From: JAXLQL01 sp046331625
GTDB taxonomy: Bacteria > Acidobacteriota > Terriglobia > Bryobacterales > Bryobacteraceae
Reading direction: 5' to 3'
DNA: 47,621 nucleotides
NCBI GenBank assembly: GCA_046331625.1
Contig: JAXLQL010000042.1
Location: forward strand, 1 to 47,621
The first letter of the stretch is position 1. Each line of letters opens with the position of its first letter. Shown piece after piece: positions 1 through 8,059 of this stretch. The position numbers were made by a program, and so were the translations under genes. The notes under the pieces are model-generated. The model was not told where the DNA came from, made no database searches, and saw only the letters and a program-made list of their open reading frames with translations.

Positions 1-513
1 TTCGTCGGCTCTTATCTCGACACGGGCAATCCCGTGTTCGTCGCCGAAGATCCGATGACCACGCTCGAAGAGCTCGGTCCGCTGGCGGTGACGTTCCACT
101 TGCGCGATTCCGTTGTCTACCAGCATCCCGATGGCATCGCGGTGCAGTGGGTGCCGCTCGGCGAAGGGACGAATGACTTCAAGTCGATTGTCGCCGCCGC
201 TGCGCGCGTCATTCCGGAATCGGCCTACATCTACTGCAAGCCGATCACCGCGCGGCCCGCGGTGGTGCTGCCGGTCTACTCGGACGACTTCTGGAGCAAG
301 TGGTTCCCGCGCGCGCGTTCGCGCGACCTCGGCCGCTTTCTGGCGCTGGCTCGCCGCGGCAGGCCCTACGACAAGCCGCACGTGCTCGGCGATCTCAACG
401 ATGTCCGCGACAAGTGGATGGACGCGCTAAAGCCGCAGCAGCTCGAACACATGGAGCGCAGCTTGAACTACTGCCGCAAGACGCTCGACCTCGGTGTCCG
501 CTGGCGCAGCTGA
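1..513 (+). CDS. Sugar phosphate isomerase/epimerase-like protein, C-terminal part
   Basis: The frame is open from the first base, so the gene starts upstream of the window and only the last 170 codons are present. The segment GSYLDTGN...EDP, followed by FHLRDSVVYQ, G-rich LGEG and a buried hydrophobic strand, matches the C-terminal half of xylose-isomerase-like TIM barrels (sugar phosphate isomerases/epimerases), where these loops carry metal and substrate ligands. The GTG at 34 is internal, not a start. Its substrate cannot be inferred. The next gene begins 24 nt after the stop on the same strand. Confidence 0.7.
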   Translation, partial: FVGSYLDTGNPVFVAEDPMTTLEELGPLAVTFHLRDSVVYQHPDGIAVQWVPLGEGTNDFKSIVAAAARVIPESAYIYCKPITARPAVVLPVYSDDFWSKWFPRARSRDLGRFLALARRGRPYDKPHVLGDLNDVRDKWMDALKPQQLEHMERSLNYCRKTLDLGVRWRS

Positions 514-537
514 GAGTAGCTGCCATTCACTGAGAGT

Positions 538-2952
538 ATGTTCCAGGACATTCGCTACGCGTTACGGAACATGAGGCGGAAGCCTGGGGTCACCGCGGTG
601 GTAGTGGCCTCGCTTGCGCTCGGCATCGGAGCGAATCTCGCTCTGTTCAGCGTGGTGTATCCGGCGCTGCTGCGTCCGCTCGCGGTGTCGCACCCAGAGG
701 AACTGGTCGAGTTGCTGCAGAAGTATCCGGGCGAGCCGCGCGGTAACGGATACTGGACCACGCGTAGCTTCGAACACTACCGCGCCCACACCAAAGCCTT
801 CGCGGATCTCACCGCTACCGCGATCAATCACGTGACGCGCGTCGAGATTCATCCGCCGGAGTTGACTCAGGTAGTGGGCGAGTCGGTCGCGGGGAACTAT
901 TTCTCGATGCTCGGCGTGCGGGCGGAGGCGGGGCGAGTGCTCGGTGAAGAAGACACGGGCCGTTCCGTCGCGGTGCTGAGTTGGCCGTGCTGGCAAGCGC
1001 GCTTCGGCGGCGACCGCGCGGTGCTCGGACGCCGCATCGTAGTAAATGGTTCGCCAGTCGAGATCGTAGGCGTGGCCGCGCGCACCTACACCGGACTGCT
1101 CGCGAATGCGCAGACGTGCATCTGGACTCAGTTCGAACCGGCCGCAGGGCAGAACCTCATCGCAAGGCTGCGCCCAGGCGTGACGCTCGATGCGGCACGC
1201 GCCGAAATGCGTGTGCTCTATCAGTTCACGATCGACGAACGGGCCGCTGGCAACGTGGATCCGCAGGTGCGCAAGCTCCAGGTGGAAGTGGAGCCGGGGC
1301 GCGAGGGGCTGAACGTGTTGCGCGATCGCGTAGGTCAGCCGCTGTGGATGCTGATGGCGCTGGTCTCGGTGTTGTTGTTGCTCGCGTGCGTGAACACCGG
1401 CGGAATCCTGTTGGCGCAGGCAGCGGCGCGGGAGCGGGAGTTCGCGTTGCGGTCCGGGTTGGGGGCGAGCCGCTGGCGGTTGGTGCGTCAGGTGTTGACG
1501 GAATCGTGCTTGTTGTCGGTGCTCGGTGCGGCGGCCGGGATCGCGGTGGCGTATGCGGGCACGGCGATTCTGCTCGGCATTCTCGACAGCGGGCGGCGGC
1601 ATGAGCGCGTTCATTTGATGGTGGAAGTGGACGGCACGGTGGTGCTGTTCGCTACGTTGGTGGCGGTGCTCACGGGCTTGATCTTCGGACTCGCGCCCGC
1701 GATGCGCTGCCTGCGTCCGGCCGCGTTGCAGACGTTGCGGCAGACGGGACTCTCGGTGCAATCGCGATCGCAACGGTTGCTGGGAAAGGCGCTAGTGACG
1801 GCGCAAGTGGCGATCGCACTTTTGCTGATGAGCATGGGCGCGCTGTTCAGCGCGAACCTGGCGCTGCTGCGAAGCAAAGACCTGGGATTCCGCGCCGATC
1901 ACGTGTTGTTGGTTCCGGTGGAGGCGGCTCGAGGCTATCGGGGCGAACAGTTGGCGAGCCAGCTCCACGAAGCGCTGGAACGGTTGCGGAATCTTCCCGC
2001 CGTGCGCAGCGTTTCGCTCGGTGCGCCCACGCCTTTGATGGGCGCAGGAGCATCGGGGTGGCTGATCGCCGAGGGCTTCGAGGAGAAGCCAGAGGAAAAG
2101 CGTCGCATCTCGATCAGTTGGGTGGCGCCGCGATATTTCGAAACGCTGGGGATTCCGCTGCGCGCGGGGCGCGATTTCGCGGCGAGCGACGAGGTGGGCC
2201 CGAAGTCCGCGATTCTGAGCGAGAGCGCGGCGCGCTATTACTTCGGCGGACGGGATCCGGTGGGGCGCAAGATCACGCTCGACAAAGTGACGCTCACGCG
2301 CGATCCAGCGACGTATGAAGTGGTGGGTGTGGTGGGCGACGCGAATTATCGCGAGATTCGCGAGACGGATCTGCGGCAGGTCTACTTGAGCGCGTTCGGA
2401 CCGGGTCGCGTGACGGCGCGAACGCTGGTGGTGCGGTCCGCGATTCGGCCGGAAGGGCTGGCGAGCGATGTGCGGCGAACGATGGGCGAAGTTGCGCCGG
2501 GGTTGGGGATCGGGAACGTGTCGAGCTTGCCCGCGCAGATCGATGCATCGATCGTGCCGGAGCGGCTGGTGGCGACGCTCTCGGGATTCTTCGCGGTGGT
2601 GGGTGCGTTGCTCGCGGGGATCGGATTGTATGGGCTGCTGGCGTACACGGTGACGCGGCGGACGCACGAGTTGGGGATTCGGATGGCGTTGGGCGCGACG
2701 GCGGGTCAGGTGGTTCGGTTGATTCTCGCCGAGGCGGTGGCGGTGGCCGTAGTGGGTTTGCTGGTGGGTGTTCCGCTGGTGGTGTGGTGCATGGCGCTGG
2801 CCGCGCGGCTCATTCCGGACCTGACGGCAACGCCGGCGGCGGGGATCGGAGCGGGCGCGGCGATGCTGGCCGGGGTGGCGGCGGTGGCGTCATGGATTCC
2901 GGCGTGCAGAGCAGCTCGGGTGGATGCGATCGAGTGCCTGCGGCAAGAGTAG
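538..2952 (+). CDS. ADOP-family MacB/FtsX-like ABC transporter permease
   Basis: This is an 804-residue inner-membrane protein. It opens with the typical ADOP start (DIRYALRNMRRKPGVT, then a TM segment ending GIGANLALFSVV), followed by a periplasmic MacB-type core domain (about 60-260), a block of three TM helices (about 265-400), a second N-terminal-like TM near 420, a second periplasmic domain (about 445-670) and a final three-helix FtsX block (about 680-800). This duplicated architecture without an ATPase is characteristic of acidobacterial duplicated orphan permeases. They are related to MacB exporters, but their substrates are mostly unknown. There is no ATP-binding partner in the window. 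The ATG at 538 fits the family N-terminus. Confidence 0.93.
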   Translation: MFQDIRYALRNMRRKPGVTAVVVASLALGIGANLALFSVVYPALLRPLAVSHPEELVELLQKYPGEPRGNGYWTTRSFEHYRAHTKAFADLTATAINHVTRVEIHPPELTQVVGESVAGNYFSMLGVRAEAGRVLGEEDTGRSVAVLSWPCWQARFGGDRAVLGRRIVVNGSPVEIVGVAARTYTGLLANAQTCIWTQFEPAAGQNLIARLRPGVTLDAARAEMRVLYQFTIDERAAGNVDPQVRKLQVEVEPGREGLNVLRDRVGQPLWMLMALVSVLLLLACVNTGGILLAQAAAREREFALRSGLGASRWRLVRQVLTESCLLSVLGAAAGIAVAYAGTAILLGILDSGRRHERVHLMVEVDGTVVLFATLVAVLTGLIFGLAPAMRCLRPAALQTLRQTGLSVQSRSQRLLGKALVTAQVAIALLLMSMGALFSANLALLRSKDLGFRADHVLLVPVEAARGYRGEQLASQLHEALERLRNLPAVRSVSLGAPTPLMGAGASGWLIAEGFEEKPEEKRRISISWVAPRYFETLGIPLRAGRDFAASDEVGPKSAILSESAARYYFGGRDPVGRKITLDKVTLTRDPATYEVVGVVGDANYREIRETDLRQVYLSAFGPGRVTARTLVVRSAIRPEGLASDVRRTMGEVAPGLGIGNVSSLPAQIDASIVPERLVATLSGFFAVVGALLAGIGLYGLLAYTVTRRTHELGIRMALGATAGQVVRLILAEAVAVAVVGLLVGVPLVVWCMALAARLIPDLTATPAAGIGAGAAMLAGVAAVASWIPACRAARVDAIECLRQE

Positions 2953-2958
2953 GCGCGC

Positions 2959-3372
2959 TCATTTCGATTCCGCTTTTCCGCGTTCGCGGAGGAACCCGAT
3001 GAGCACCAGTGCGACGCCGAGCAGGAACGGGATGAGGCCTACGGACCAGATCCTCGACTCGTCTGATAGGATTTGCAGCATCAAACCGATGCCTGTGCCG
3101 ACAGCGATCAAGACAAAGCCGCCGTCGATCCAACCCTTGCGCTCGTCTCGGAGCTTCTTGAGCCGGCGTTCCTCGTCTTCCTGGCGAAGCATCTCGAGCA
3201 CACGCGCGGCGTTTTCGCCTGGTTGCTCGGCGACTGTTTTGAGCAGGGCGTAGCGGTCGCGAGTTTGGCGGTCGGCGGACTGGGCTCCTGCCCACGCACC
3301 GACGCTCAAGAACGCGAACAGCGCCACTGCGCCTGCCGCGAGAAAAATCCACATTGCGGTACCGGATTCCAT
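2959..3372 (-). CDS. DUF6249-like small membrane protein, divergent from ECF sigma
   Basis: The gene encodes 137 residues. One N-terminal TM helix (about 6-27) is followed by a charged helical region (about 30-80, heptad-like EMLRQEDEERRLKKL) and two C-terminal TM helices (about 87-105 and 113-131). This layout resembles DUF6249-type proteins found beside ECF sigma genes; their function is unknown. The start is set at ATG 3372 because GAAAGGAG lies 8-9 nt upstream, and the longer open frame upstream lacks such a site. The gene is transcribed away from the sigma gene and has a promoter-like motif matching the one in front of the sigma gene (see 3402-3431), so it is probably a regulon member. 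Confidence 0.75.
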   Translation of the reverse strand: MESGTAMWIFLAAGAVALFAFLSVGAWAGAQSADRQTRDRYALLKTVAEQPGENAARVLEMLRQEDEERRLKKLRDERKGWIDGGFVLIAVGTGIGLMLQILSDESRIWSVGLIPFLLGVALVLIGFLRERGKAESK

Positions 3373-3401
3373 TTCGATTGCTCCTTTCGGTTTCCGGAAG
3401 A

Positions 3402-3431
3402 TGTGACTGCGGCGGCGGGCGGGCGGTTGCA
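3402..3431 (-). promoter_or_regulatory. Candidate ECF sigma promoter for the DUF6249-like gene
   Basis: Reading the minus strand, TGCAACC (3431-3425) is followed after exactly 17 nt by GTCACA (3407-3402). The same heptamer and spacing precede the divergent sigma gene. An AAC-containing -35 and a GTC-containing -10 are usual for ECF promoters. The assignment to the adjacent sigma factor is inferred. Confidence 0.55.
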
Positions 3432-3462
3432 TTTCTTGCGCTCGGGGCGCAGGTGAGAAAAA

Positions 3463-3492
3463 TGCAACCGGAGGGGGCGAGTGGTGGTCCAA
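3463..3492 (+). promoter_or_regulatory. Candidate autoregulatory ECF sigma promoter
   Basis: TGCAACC (3463-3469), 17 nt, then GTCCAA (3487-3492), about 19 nt before the sigma start at 3512. It is the mirror partner of the minus-strand motif at 3402-3431, and AAATGCAACCG is identical in both copies. Autoregulation is common for ECF sigma factors; the match is seen directly, the function is inferred. Confidence 0.55.
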
Positions 3493-3511
3493 TTCAAGTC
3501 GGACGTTTCGG

Positions 3512-4075
3512 ATGAACGAATGCGACCAGGATGCGGCGGACGTGGCCCGGGTTTTAGCGGGCGACATCGCGGCATACGAAGGGATCGTGGAGCGATGGCA
3601 GCGGCGATTGATCAATTTGGCGTGGCGCTTTTGCCGGGAGCGCGAGATGGCGGAGGACATGGCGCAGGAGGTCTTCTTGAAGGCCTTTCGATCGCTGAGC
3701 ACCTTTCGTGGGGACGCGGCTTTCTCGACATGGCTGACGGCAATTGCGGTGAACACGTACCGGTCGCGGATTCGCGCGGATGGGTTGCCGCTGGGGAGCG
3801 TGGATGTGGCGCAAGTGTCGAGCGCGGTGGCGGGTCCGTTGGCGGGGATGATCGAGGTGGAGAGGGACGAGAGTGTACGCCGCGCGGTGCTGGCCCTGCC
3901 GGAGCGGTATCGAGAGGCGCTGTTGCTTTTCTATTTCGAGGAGAAGAGTGTTCCGGATGCGGCGCGAGTGTTGGGAATCGCGGAGGGGACGTTGAAGGCG
4001 CGGCTGCATCGGGGGAGGGAATTACTGAGGGAGAAGTATGAGAAGTCATGGGGCAAAGCGAAGGAGGATCGATGA
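3512..4075 (+). CDS. ECF RNA polymerase sigma factor (RpoE-like)
   Basis: The protein has 187 residues. Region 2 (about 20-90) carries the usual core-binding and -10 recognition helices (LAWRFCRE, EDMAQEVFLKAFRSLSTFRG, FSTWLTAIAVNTYRSRIR). Region 4 (about 125-180) shows LPERYREALLLFYFEEKSVPDAARVLGIAEGTLKARLHRGRELL, split here only for description: this is the -35-binding helix-turn-helix. It directs RNA polymerase to a small regulon. The stop codon overlaps the start of the following anti-sigma-like gene (ATGA), so the two are translationally coupled. A candidate self-promoter lies at 3463-3492. Confidence 0.95.
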   Translation: MNECDQDAADVARVLAGDIAAYEGIVERWQRRLINLAWRFCREREMAEDMAQEVFLKAFRSLSTFRGDAAFSTWLTAIAVNTYRSRIRADGLPLGSVDVAQVSSAVAGPLAGMIEVERDESVRRAVLALPERYREALLLFYFEEKSVPDAARVLGIAEGTLKARLHRGRELLREKYEKSWGKAKEDR

Positions 4076-4350
4076 TGCAGCATGATCTCGATTCGATCCT
4101 TTCGGCGGATGATTCGATCGAGCCTTCGCCGCGATTCGCGGCGCGCGTGATGGCGCAAGTGCATCGGGAGGCCGCGGAGCCGGCTGCGCCCAGGTTCCCG
4201 TGGGTCCGGTTCGGGGCTGGGGTGGCCGCGTGCATCGGGGCGGCGGTGTGGGTGCAGAGCGCGAGCCAGGAGGTGACGATGGCGGCAGCGGCGGCGCTGG
4301 GAAGTTTGATAGTGGCAGTGGCGGTCCGCGAGCGGGCGCGGGCGGAGTAG
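4072..4350 (+). CDS. Putative anti-sigma factor, small single-TM protein
   Basis: The gene encodes 92 residues. The N-terminus carries the IEPSPRFAARVMAQVHRE pattern that is common in short acidobacterial anti-sigma-like proteins encoded after ECF sigma genes. It is followed by a proline/aromatic linker and two weakly hydrophobic stretches (about 45-60 and 66-82) that could span the membrane. No zinc (HxxxCxxC) motif is present. The start is ATG 4072: AAGGAGG lies 4-5 nt upstream and the ATGA overlap with the sigma stop implies coupling; an in-frame ATG at 4048 is less likely. It probably sequesters the sigma factor at the membrane, which is inferred from position. Confidence 0.65.
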   Translation: MMQHDLDSILSADDSIEPSPRFAARVMAQVHREAAEPAAPRFPWVRFGAGVAACIGAAVWVQSASQEVTMAAAAALGSLIVAVAVRERARAE

Positions 4351-4373
4351 TTGTTCTGGAATAGAGAACGCGG

Positions 4374-5078
4374 TTGGGGCAATATAGACTCGTGTGGCGA
4401 ATCATGCTGTTCTGCACCACTGTCTGGGCCACGGAGCCGCGCGTTCCTGTTTTGGTGGAGCTGTTCACATCGGAGGGCTGTTCGAGTTGTCCTCCGGCCG
4501 ATGAGCTGTTACGCAAGCTCGGTGAGCAGCCAGTGGCGGGCGTGGAAGTGATCGCGTTGAGCGAGCACGTGGACTACTGGAATCGGCTCGGGTGGCGCGA
4601 TCCGTTTTCGGCCGTGCAATTTTCCGAGCGGCAGCAGCGGTATGCGGTGCAGTTCGGGATCAATGGTCCGTATACGCCGCAGATGGTGGTGGATGGGCGC
4701 GTGGAGTTCGTGGGGAGCGATTCGCGGCGGCTGGCGGGTGCACTGAGGGATGCGGCAGAGCGAGCGAAGTCGCCGGTGGAGATCACGGTGGAAGGCACGA
4801 AGCTGCGGGCGTCGGCGCCGGAGGGGCGCGGGGAGATGTGGCTCGCGATCACGGAGGACGGGCTCGAGACGGATGTCTCGCGTGGCGAGAATTCGGGCCG
4901 AAAACTGCGGCATGACGCGGTGGTGAGGAAGCTGGTCCGGATGGGGCGTGCACCCTCGGCTACGATGGAGCTGGGGCTCGATGCGTCGTGGCGGCGGGAA
5001 CATTTGAGTGCGATTGTGTTTTTGCAGGATCCCGGGACGAGGGCGGTGACTGGGGTGGCGCGGCGGCGCTTGGAGTAA
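4374..5078 (+). CDS. DUF1223 thioredoxin-like secreted protein
   Basis: The open frame has 234 codons. After a short hydrophobic leader (about residues 7-19) comes VPVLVELFTSEGCSSCPPAD, with the paired cysteines of the DUF1223 thioredoxin-like fold, then SEHVDYWNRLGWRDPFS and GPYTPQMVVDG, both hallmarks of the family. The C-terminal half is a beta-rich domain. Family members are probably exported redox-type proteins of unknown role. The start is uncertain: TTG 4374, GTG 4392 and ATG 4404 are in frame and none has a clear Shine-Dalgarno; a TAGACT at 4385-4390 would suit ATG 4404 as a near-leaderless start. The whole possible frame is given. Confidence 0.85.
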   Translation: MGQYRLVWRIMLFCTTVWATEPRVPVLVELFTSEGCSSCPPADELLRKLGEQPVAGVEVIALSEHVDYWNRLGWRDPFSAVQFSERQQRYAVQFGINGPYTPQMVVDGRVEFVGSDSRRLAGALRDAAERAKSPVEITVEGTKLRASAPEGRGEMWLAITEDGLETDVSRGENSGRKLRHDAVVRKLVRMGRAPSATMELGLDASWRREHLSAIVFLQDPGTRAVTGVARRRLE

Positions 5079-5082
5079 AGCG

Positions 5083-5088
5083 TAGAAT
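5083..5088 (+). promoter_or_regulatory. -10 box of a possible leaderless transcript
   Basis: TAGAAT, six nt before the TTG start at 5095, with no ribosome binding site between. There is no convincing -35. Confidence 0.35.
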
Positions 5089-5094
5089 CGAAGA

Positions 5095-5769
5095 TTGGCG
5101 CACTACGCCTTCAAGGCCAGCCCCTACAGCAGCCACTCCCAGATTCTCGATCGCTTCCCCGCGCCCGGTAACGGGCGGCGCGTACTCGATGTGGGATGCG
5201 GGAACGGGTACCTCGGGGCGATCCTGGCCGAGCGCGGATATGACGTGACCGGTGTGGAGCGTCCCGGCGGACTGACCGATCGCTTCCCCGAGAACGTGCG
5301 ATTGATCGAAGCGGATCTCGAAGGGGGGCTCCCGGTGGAAGGCCGCTTTCACACCGTGCTGTGCGCGGACATTCTCGAGCATCTGCGCGATCCGCTGGCG
5401 CTGCTCCGGCAGGTGCGTGATTTGCTCGAGCCGGGCGGTGAGTTGGTGGCGTCGCTTCCGAACAGCGGCAACCTCTATTTCCGCCTGACGGTGATGGCGG
5501 GGCGATTTCCGCAGCACGACAAAGGACTCTTTGACCGCACGCACGTTCGCTTCTACACATGGGATGGATGGCGCGAGTTGTTCGAACAGGCGGGCTTGCC
5601 GATCGAGCAGGTGTGGCCGACGGGGATCCCGGTGGGCTTGGCCGCGCCACAGTGGGAAGGTTCGGTGGTAATGCGCGCAGCGGAGGCGTGTGCGTATGGC
5701 GCGGCCAGATTGCGCAAGCAGCTTTTCGCGTATCAGTTCGTGGTGACGGCGCGAGCGGTTACTCGCTGA
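5095..5769 (+). CDS. Class I SAM-dependent methyltransferase
   Basis: The protein has 224 residues. Motif I VLDVGCGNGYLG (about 30-41) binds SAM, the acidic residue ending motif II is in GVERPG, and motif IV is TVLCADILEHL (about 91-101), as in UbiG/Methyltransf_23 enzymes. The rest (LLEPGGELVASLPNSGNLYFR, FDRTHVRFYTWD) resembles methyltransferases of polysaccharide or quinone pathways. The substrate is unknown. The start is a TTG at 5095 with no Shine-Dalgarno but a TAGAAT six nt upstream. The 3' end overlaps the convergent pyrophosphorylase gene by 11 nt. Confidence 0.9.
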   Translation: MAHYAFKASPYSSHSQILDRFPAPGNGRRVLDVGCGNGYLGAILAERGYDVTGVERPGGLTDRFPENVRLIEADLEGGLPVEGRFHTVLCADILEHLRDPLALLRQVRDLLEPGGELVASLPNSGNLYFRLTVMAGRFPQHDKGLFDRTHVRFYTWDGWRELFEQAGLPIEQVWPTGIPVGLAAPQWEGSVVMRAAEACAYGAARLRKQLFAYQFVVTARAVTR

Positions 5770-6472
5770 CGATTTTTTCGGCTGCGCCGAGATCGGAGGG
5801 GCGGCCCACGTCGCGCCATTCGCCCTGGAAGGCGTGGAGCAGCACTTTGCGTCCGGACTGGATGAGTTGCGAGACGGCGCTGGTGAGCTCGTATTCGCCG
5901 CGCGGAGATTTGGGGACTGCGGCCAGTTCGTCGAACACTTCGGCGCGGAAACAATAACTACCGGCGCTGTTCCAATGGGTGGCGGAGGTTCCTGGGGCAG
6001 GTTTCTCGATGATGCGAGTGAGGCGGCCGTTTTCTTCGTAGACGGCTGCGCCTTGCCAGGGGTCCTCTGACCACTTCACGGCGGCTACGCCGGCGGCTTC
6101 GGGATCGGAATCGAGCTTGCGGGCCATCTCGCGCCACTCTTCGGCGGCAGTGAGGATGTCGCCGTAGCTGAGCAGGAAAGAATCGGAGCCCGCCCAATCG
6201 CGCGCGAGCAGGGCTGCGCGGGCGGTGCCGTCAATCGTCTCCTGGCGCGCATAGGCGATGCGCATTGGGTAGCCGCGGAAATGCTGCTCGATGAGTTCGC
6301 CTTTGTATCCGGTGACGATGAAGGCTTGCGTGAATCCGGCCATGCGCAAGCGGTCGAGGATATGCTCGAGCATCGGCTTCCCGCGAAGCGGGATCATCGG
6401 TTTGGGGCGGTCTTCGGTGAGCCCCTCCATGCGAGTGCCGCGGCCAGCGGCGAGAATGACGGCTTTCTCCAT
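5759..6472 (-). CDS. NDP-sugar pyrophosphorylase (nucleotidyltransferase)
   Basis: The protein has 237 residues with the Rossmann-like N-terminus AVILAAGRGTRMEGLTEDRPK that binds the nucleotide phosphates, a conserved PKPMIPLRGKPML segment, and LLSYGDIL, where the metal-binding Asp of nucleotidyltransferases sits. It should form an NDP-sugar from a sugar phosphate and NTP, or act similarly on an alcohol phosphate. It lacks a C-terminal left-handed beta-helix, so it is not GlmU-like. The specific sugar cannot be read from sequence. It is convergent with the methyltransferase gene and 7 nt downstream of the multicopper oxidase stop in the same direction. Confidence 0.87.
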   Translation of the reverse strand: MEKAVILAAGRGTRMEGLTEDRPKPMIPLRGKPMLEHILDRLRMAGFTQAFIVTGYKGELIEQHFRGYPMRIAYARQETIDGTARAALLARDWAGSDSFLLSYGDILTAAEEWREMARKLDSDPEAAGVAAVKWSEDPWQGAAVYEENGRLTRIIEKPAPGTSATHWNSAGSYCFRAEVFDELAAVPKSPRGEYELTSAVSQLIQSGRKVLLHAFQGEWRDVGRPSDLGAAEKIVSE

Positions 6473-6479
6473 CCTCTAC

Positions 6480-7865
6480 TCATGATGGCGCATCGCGAGC
6501 GATCTCCATCAGGCCCATCATTCCCAAGTCCTCGTGGTCGAGGATGTGGCAGTGGTACATCGTTTCGCCGCTGAAATCGAGAAGGGCAGTGCGAATCCGC
6601 ACGCGGGATCCGGCCGGAACGAGCACCACATCCTTCCACGCGAGCTCCGGTGTTCCGTCGGCGCCGGCTACCTGAAATGGATTGGTGTGCAGGTGCATCG
6701 GATGATCCATGCTGGAGGAGTTGATGAACTCCCACTCTTCCACGTTGTTCAAGCGCGCGCGTGTATCCACGCGCCGGGAGTCAAAGAGCCGGCCGTTGAT
6801 CGTGAAGGCCATGCCACGCATTCCCATTCCAATGCCCGGACCCGCGGCTCCCGAGCCCAGCACGAATGTTCGCCGTACGGAAGGGGCCGCGAGCGGTTGA
6901 ACCGAAACAAGGCGTTCCGGCAAGCGCCATGGATTCTCCGACACGCCCTCATATCTGAGTGTGGCGAGAACCACCGGACCATAGCTCGCCATCGCTCCAT
7001 CGCGGGGATACGGCACGTGCAGCAGCCGATAAGCGCCGCCGTCTTTGGCTCCTTGCACCATCACCTCGATGCGTTCGCCGGGAGCAAGTAGGATCGCCCG
7101 ATGCTCCCGCGGCGAGCCAATCGCGCCGCCATCGGTGGCGATCAGTACGAGCGGGTGTTCCTCGAGGGTCAATCGGTAGAAGCGTGAACTCGAGGCATTC
7201 AGAATTCGAAGCCGGACCCAGCCGCCGCTCAGGATCGGAATCGCCGGATTCAAAGATCCGCTCACGGTGATGAGGTCGCCCGTTCGCCCAGTCATTTGCT
7301 CCATGAGCGAGGGTTCCGCGGGCAGGCCGCCCGCGTTGAAATCGAAGTCCTGCAAGACGAGCACGTGCTCGGGCGCAGCGGCGATCTCGGGGATCTGGTC
7401 AAGCTCGCCGCGCACGATGAAGACGCCCGCCAGTCCGCGAGAAACCTGCCGCGCCACCGACCCATGGAGATGCGGATGGTACCAGAACGTTCCGCCGGGA
7501 TGGGACACGGGAATCTGAAAATCGTAGACGAAGCTCTCTCCTCGAGGCATCTCCAACATGACGTTGTCCGCGGTTCCGGTGGGAGGAATGTGGAGCCCGT
7601 GGAAATGGAGATTCGTGGGTTCGCTGAGCAGATTCCGGAACGTGATTCTCACCGAATCGCCTGGGTAGGCCTCGATCAACGGGCCGGGAACCATTCCATT
7701 GAATGCGTAGGCGAACGCGTCGCGGCCGCCGATTCGGATCCAATCCTGTCTCGGTTGCAGATCCAGTTCGATGAGCCCAGTGCTGTTCGTAGCCCGAACG
7801 CGCCGCGCCGTTAGCGAGCCTCCGGCCGTTCCCGCCAGGAAGTCGCGGCGGGTTAGATTGCTCAT
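6480..7865 (-). CDS. Multicopper oxidase, Tat-exported (CueO-like)
   Basis: The protein has 461 residues. The N-terminus TRRDFLAGTAGG is a Tat twin-arginine signal. All four copper clusters are present: LHFHGLH (86-92) and WYHPHLHG (128-135) in domain 1, and HPMHLH plus YHCHILDHEDLGMM near the C-terminus, which supply the type 1, 2 and 3 ligands. A Met-rich GIGMGMRGM loop recalls cuprous-ion oxidases. It probably oxidises Cu(I) or phenolic substrates in the periplasm. The start is ATG 7865 (GGGGAGG 6-7 nt upstream); the open frame extends further to 8075 but without signal sequence or ribosome site. Confidence 0.93.
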   Translation of the reverse strand: MSNLTRRDFLAGTAGGSLTARRVRATNSTGLIELDLQPRQDWIRIGGRDAFAYAFNGMVPGPLIEAYPGDSVRITFRNLLSEPTNLHFHGLHIPPTGTADNVMLEMPRGESFVYDFQIPVSHPGGTFWYHPHLHGSVARQVSRGLAGVFIVRGELDQIPEIAAAPEHVLVLQDFDFNAGGLPAEPSLMEQMTGRTGDLITVSGSLNPAIPILSGGWVRLRILNASSSRFYRLTLEEHPLVLIATDGGAIGSPREHRAILLAPGERIEVMVQGAKDGGAYRLLHVPYPRDGAMASYGPVVLATLRYEGVSENPWRLPERLVSVQPLAAPSVRRTFVLGSGAAGPGIGMGMRGMAFTINGRLFDSRRVDTRARLNNVEEWEFINSSSMDHPMHLHTNPFQVAGADGTPELAWKDVVLVPAGSRVRIRTALLDFSGETMYHCHILDHEDLGMMGLMEIARDAPS

Positions 7866-8047
7866 GATGCACCTCCCCACGATTGCGAGGCATCTTCGTC
7901 GCCATGCGCAACTGTCTCGCTTCGCTGACCTCGAGGGGTCTGCTTCTTGGCCCAGGAGCGCGAGGTCTGCGTCATCTGGCGCAGTACAGGGGGGGGCTTG
8001 CATCGTACGGCGAATCCGGCCGGAAGGATCGATTTTCGGGAATCCTC

Positions 8048-8053
8048 TATAAT
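8048..8053 (+). promoter_or_regulatory. -10 box in front of the MFS gene
   Basis: A perfect TATAAT ends six nt before GTG 8060 (ATG 8069 is in frame). No Shine-Dalgarno lies between, so transcription and translation may begin at the same base. Confidence 0.5.
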
Positions 8054-8059
8054 CGCTCA

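Noticed and set aside
562..1773. Long minus-strand open frame inside the ADOP permease
   Set aside because: It is an Arg/His-rich shadow caused by high GC codon bias, with no family similarity.
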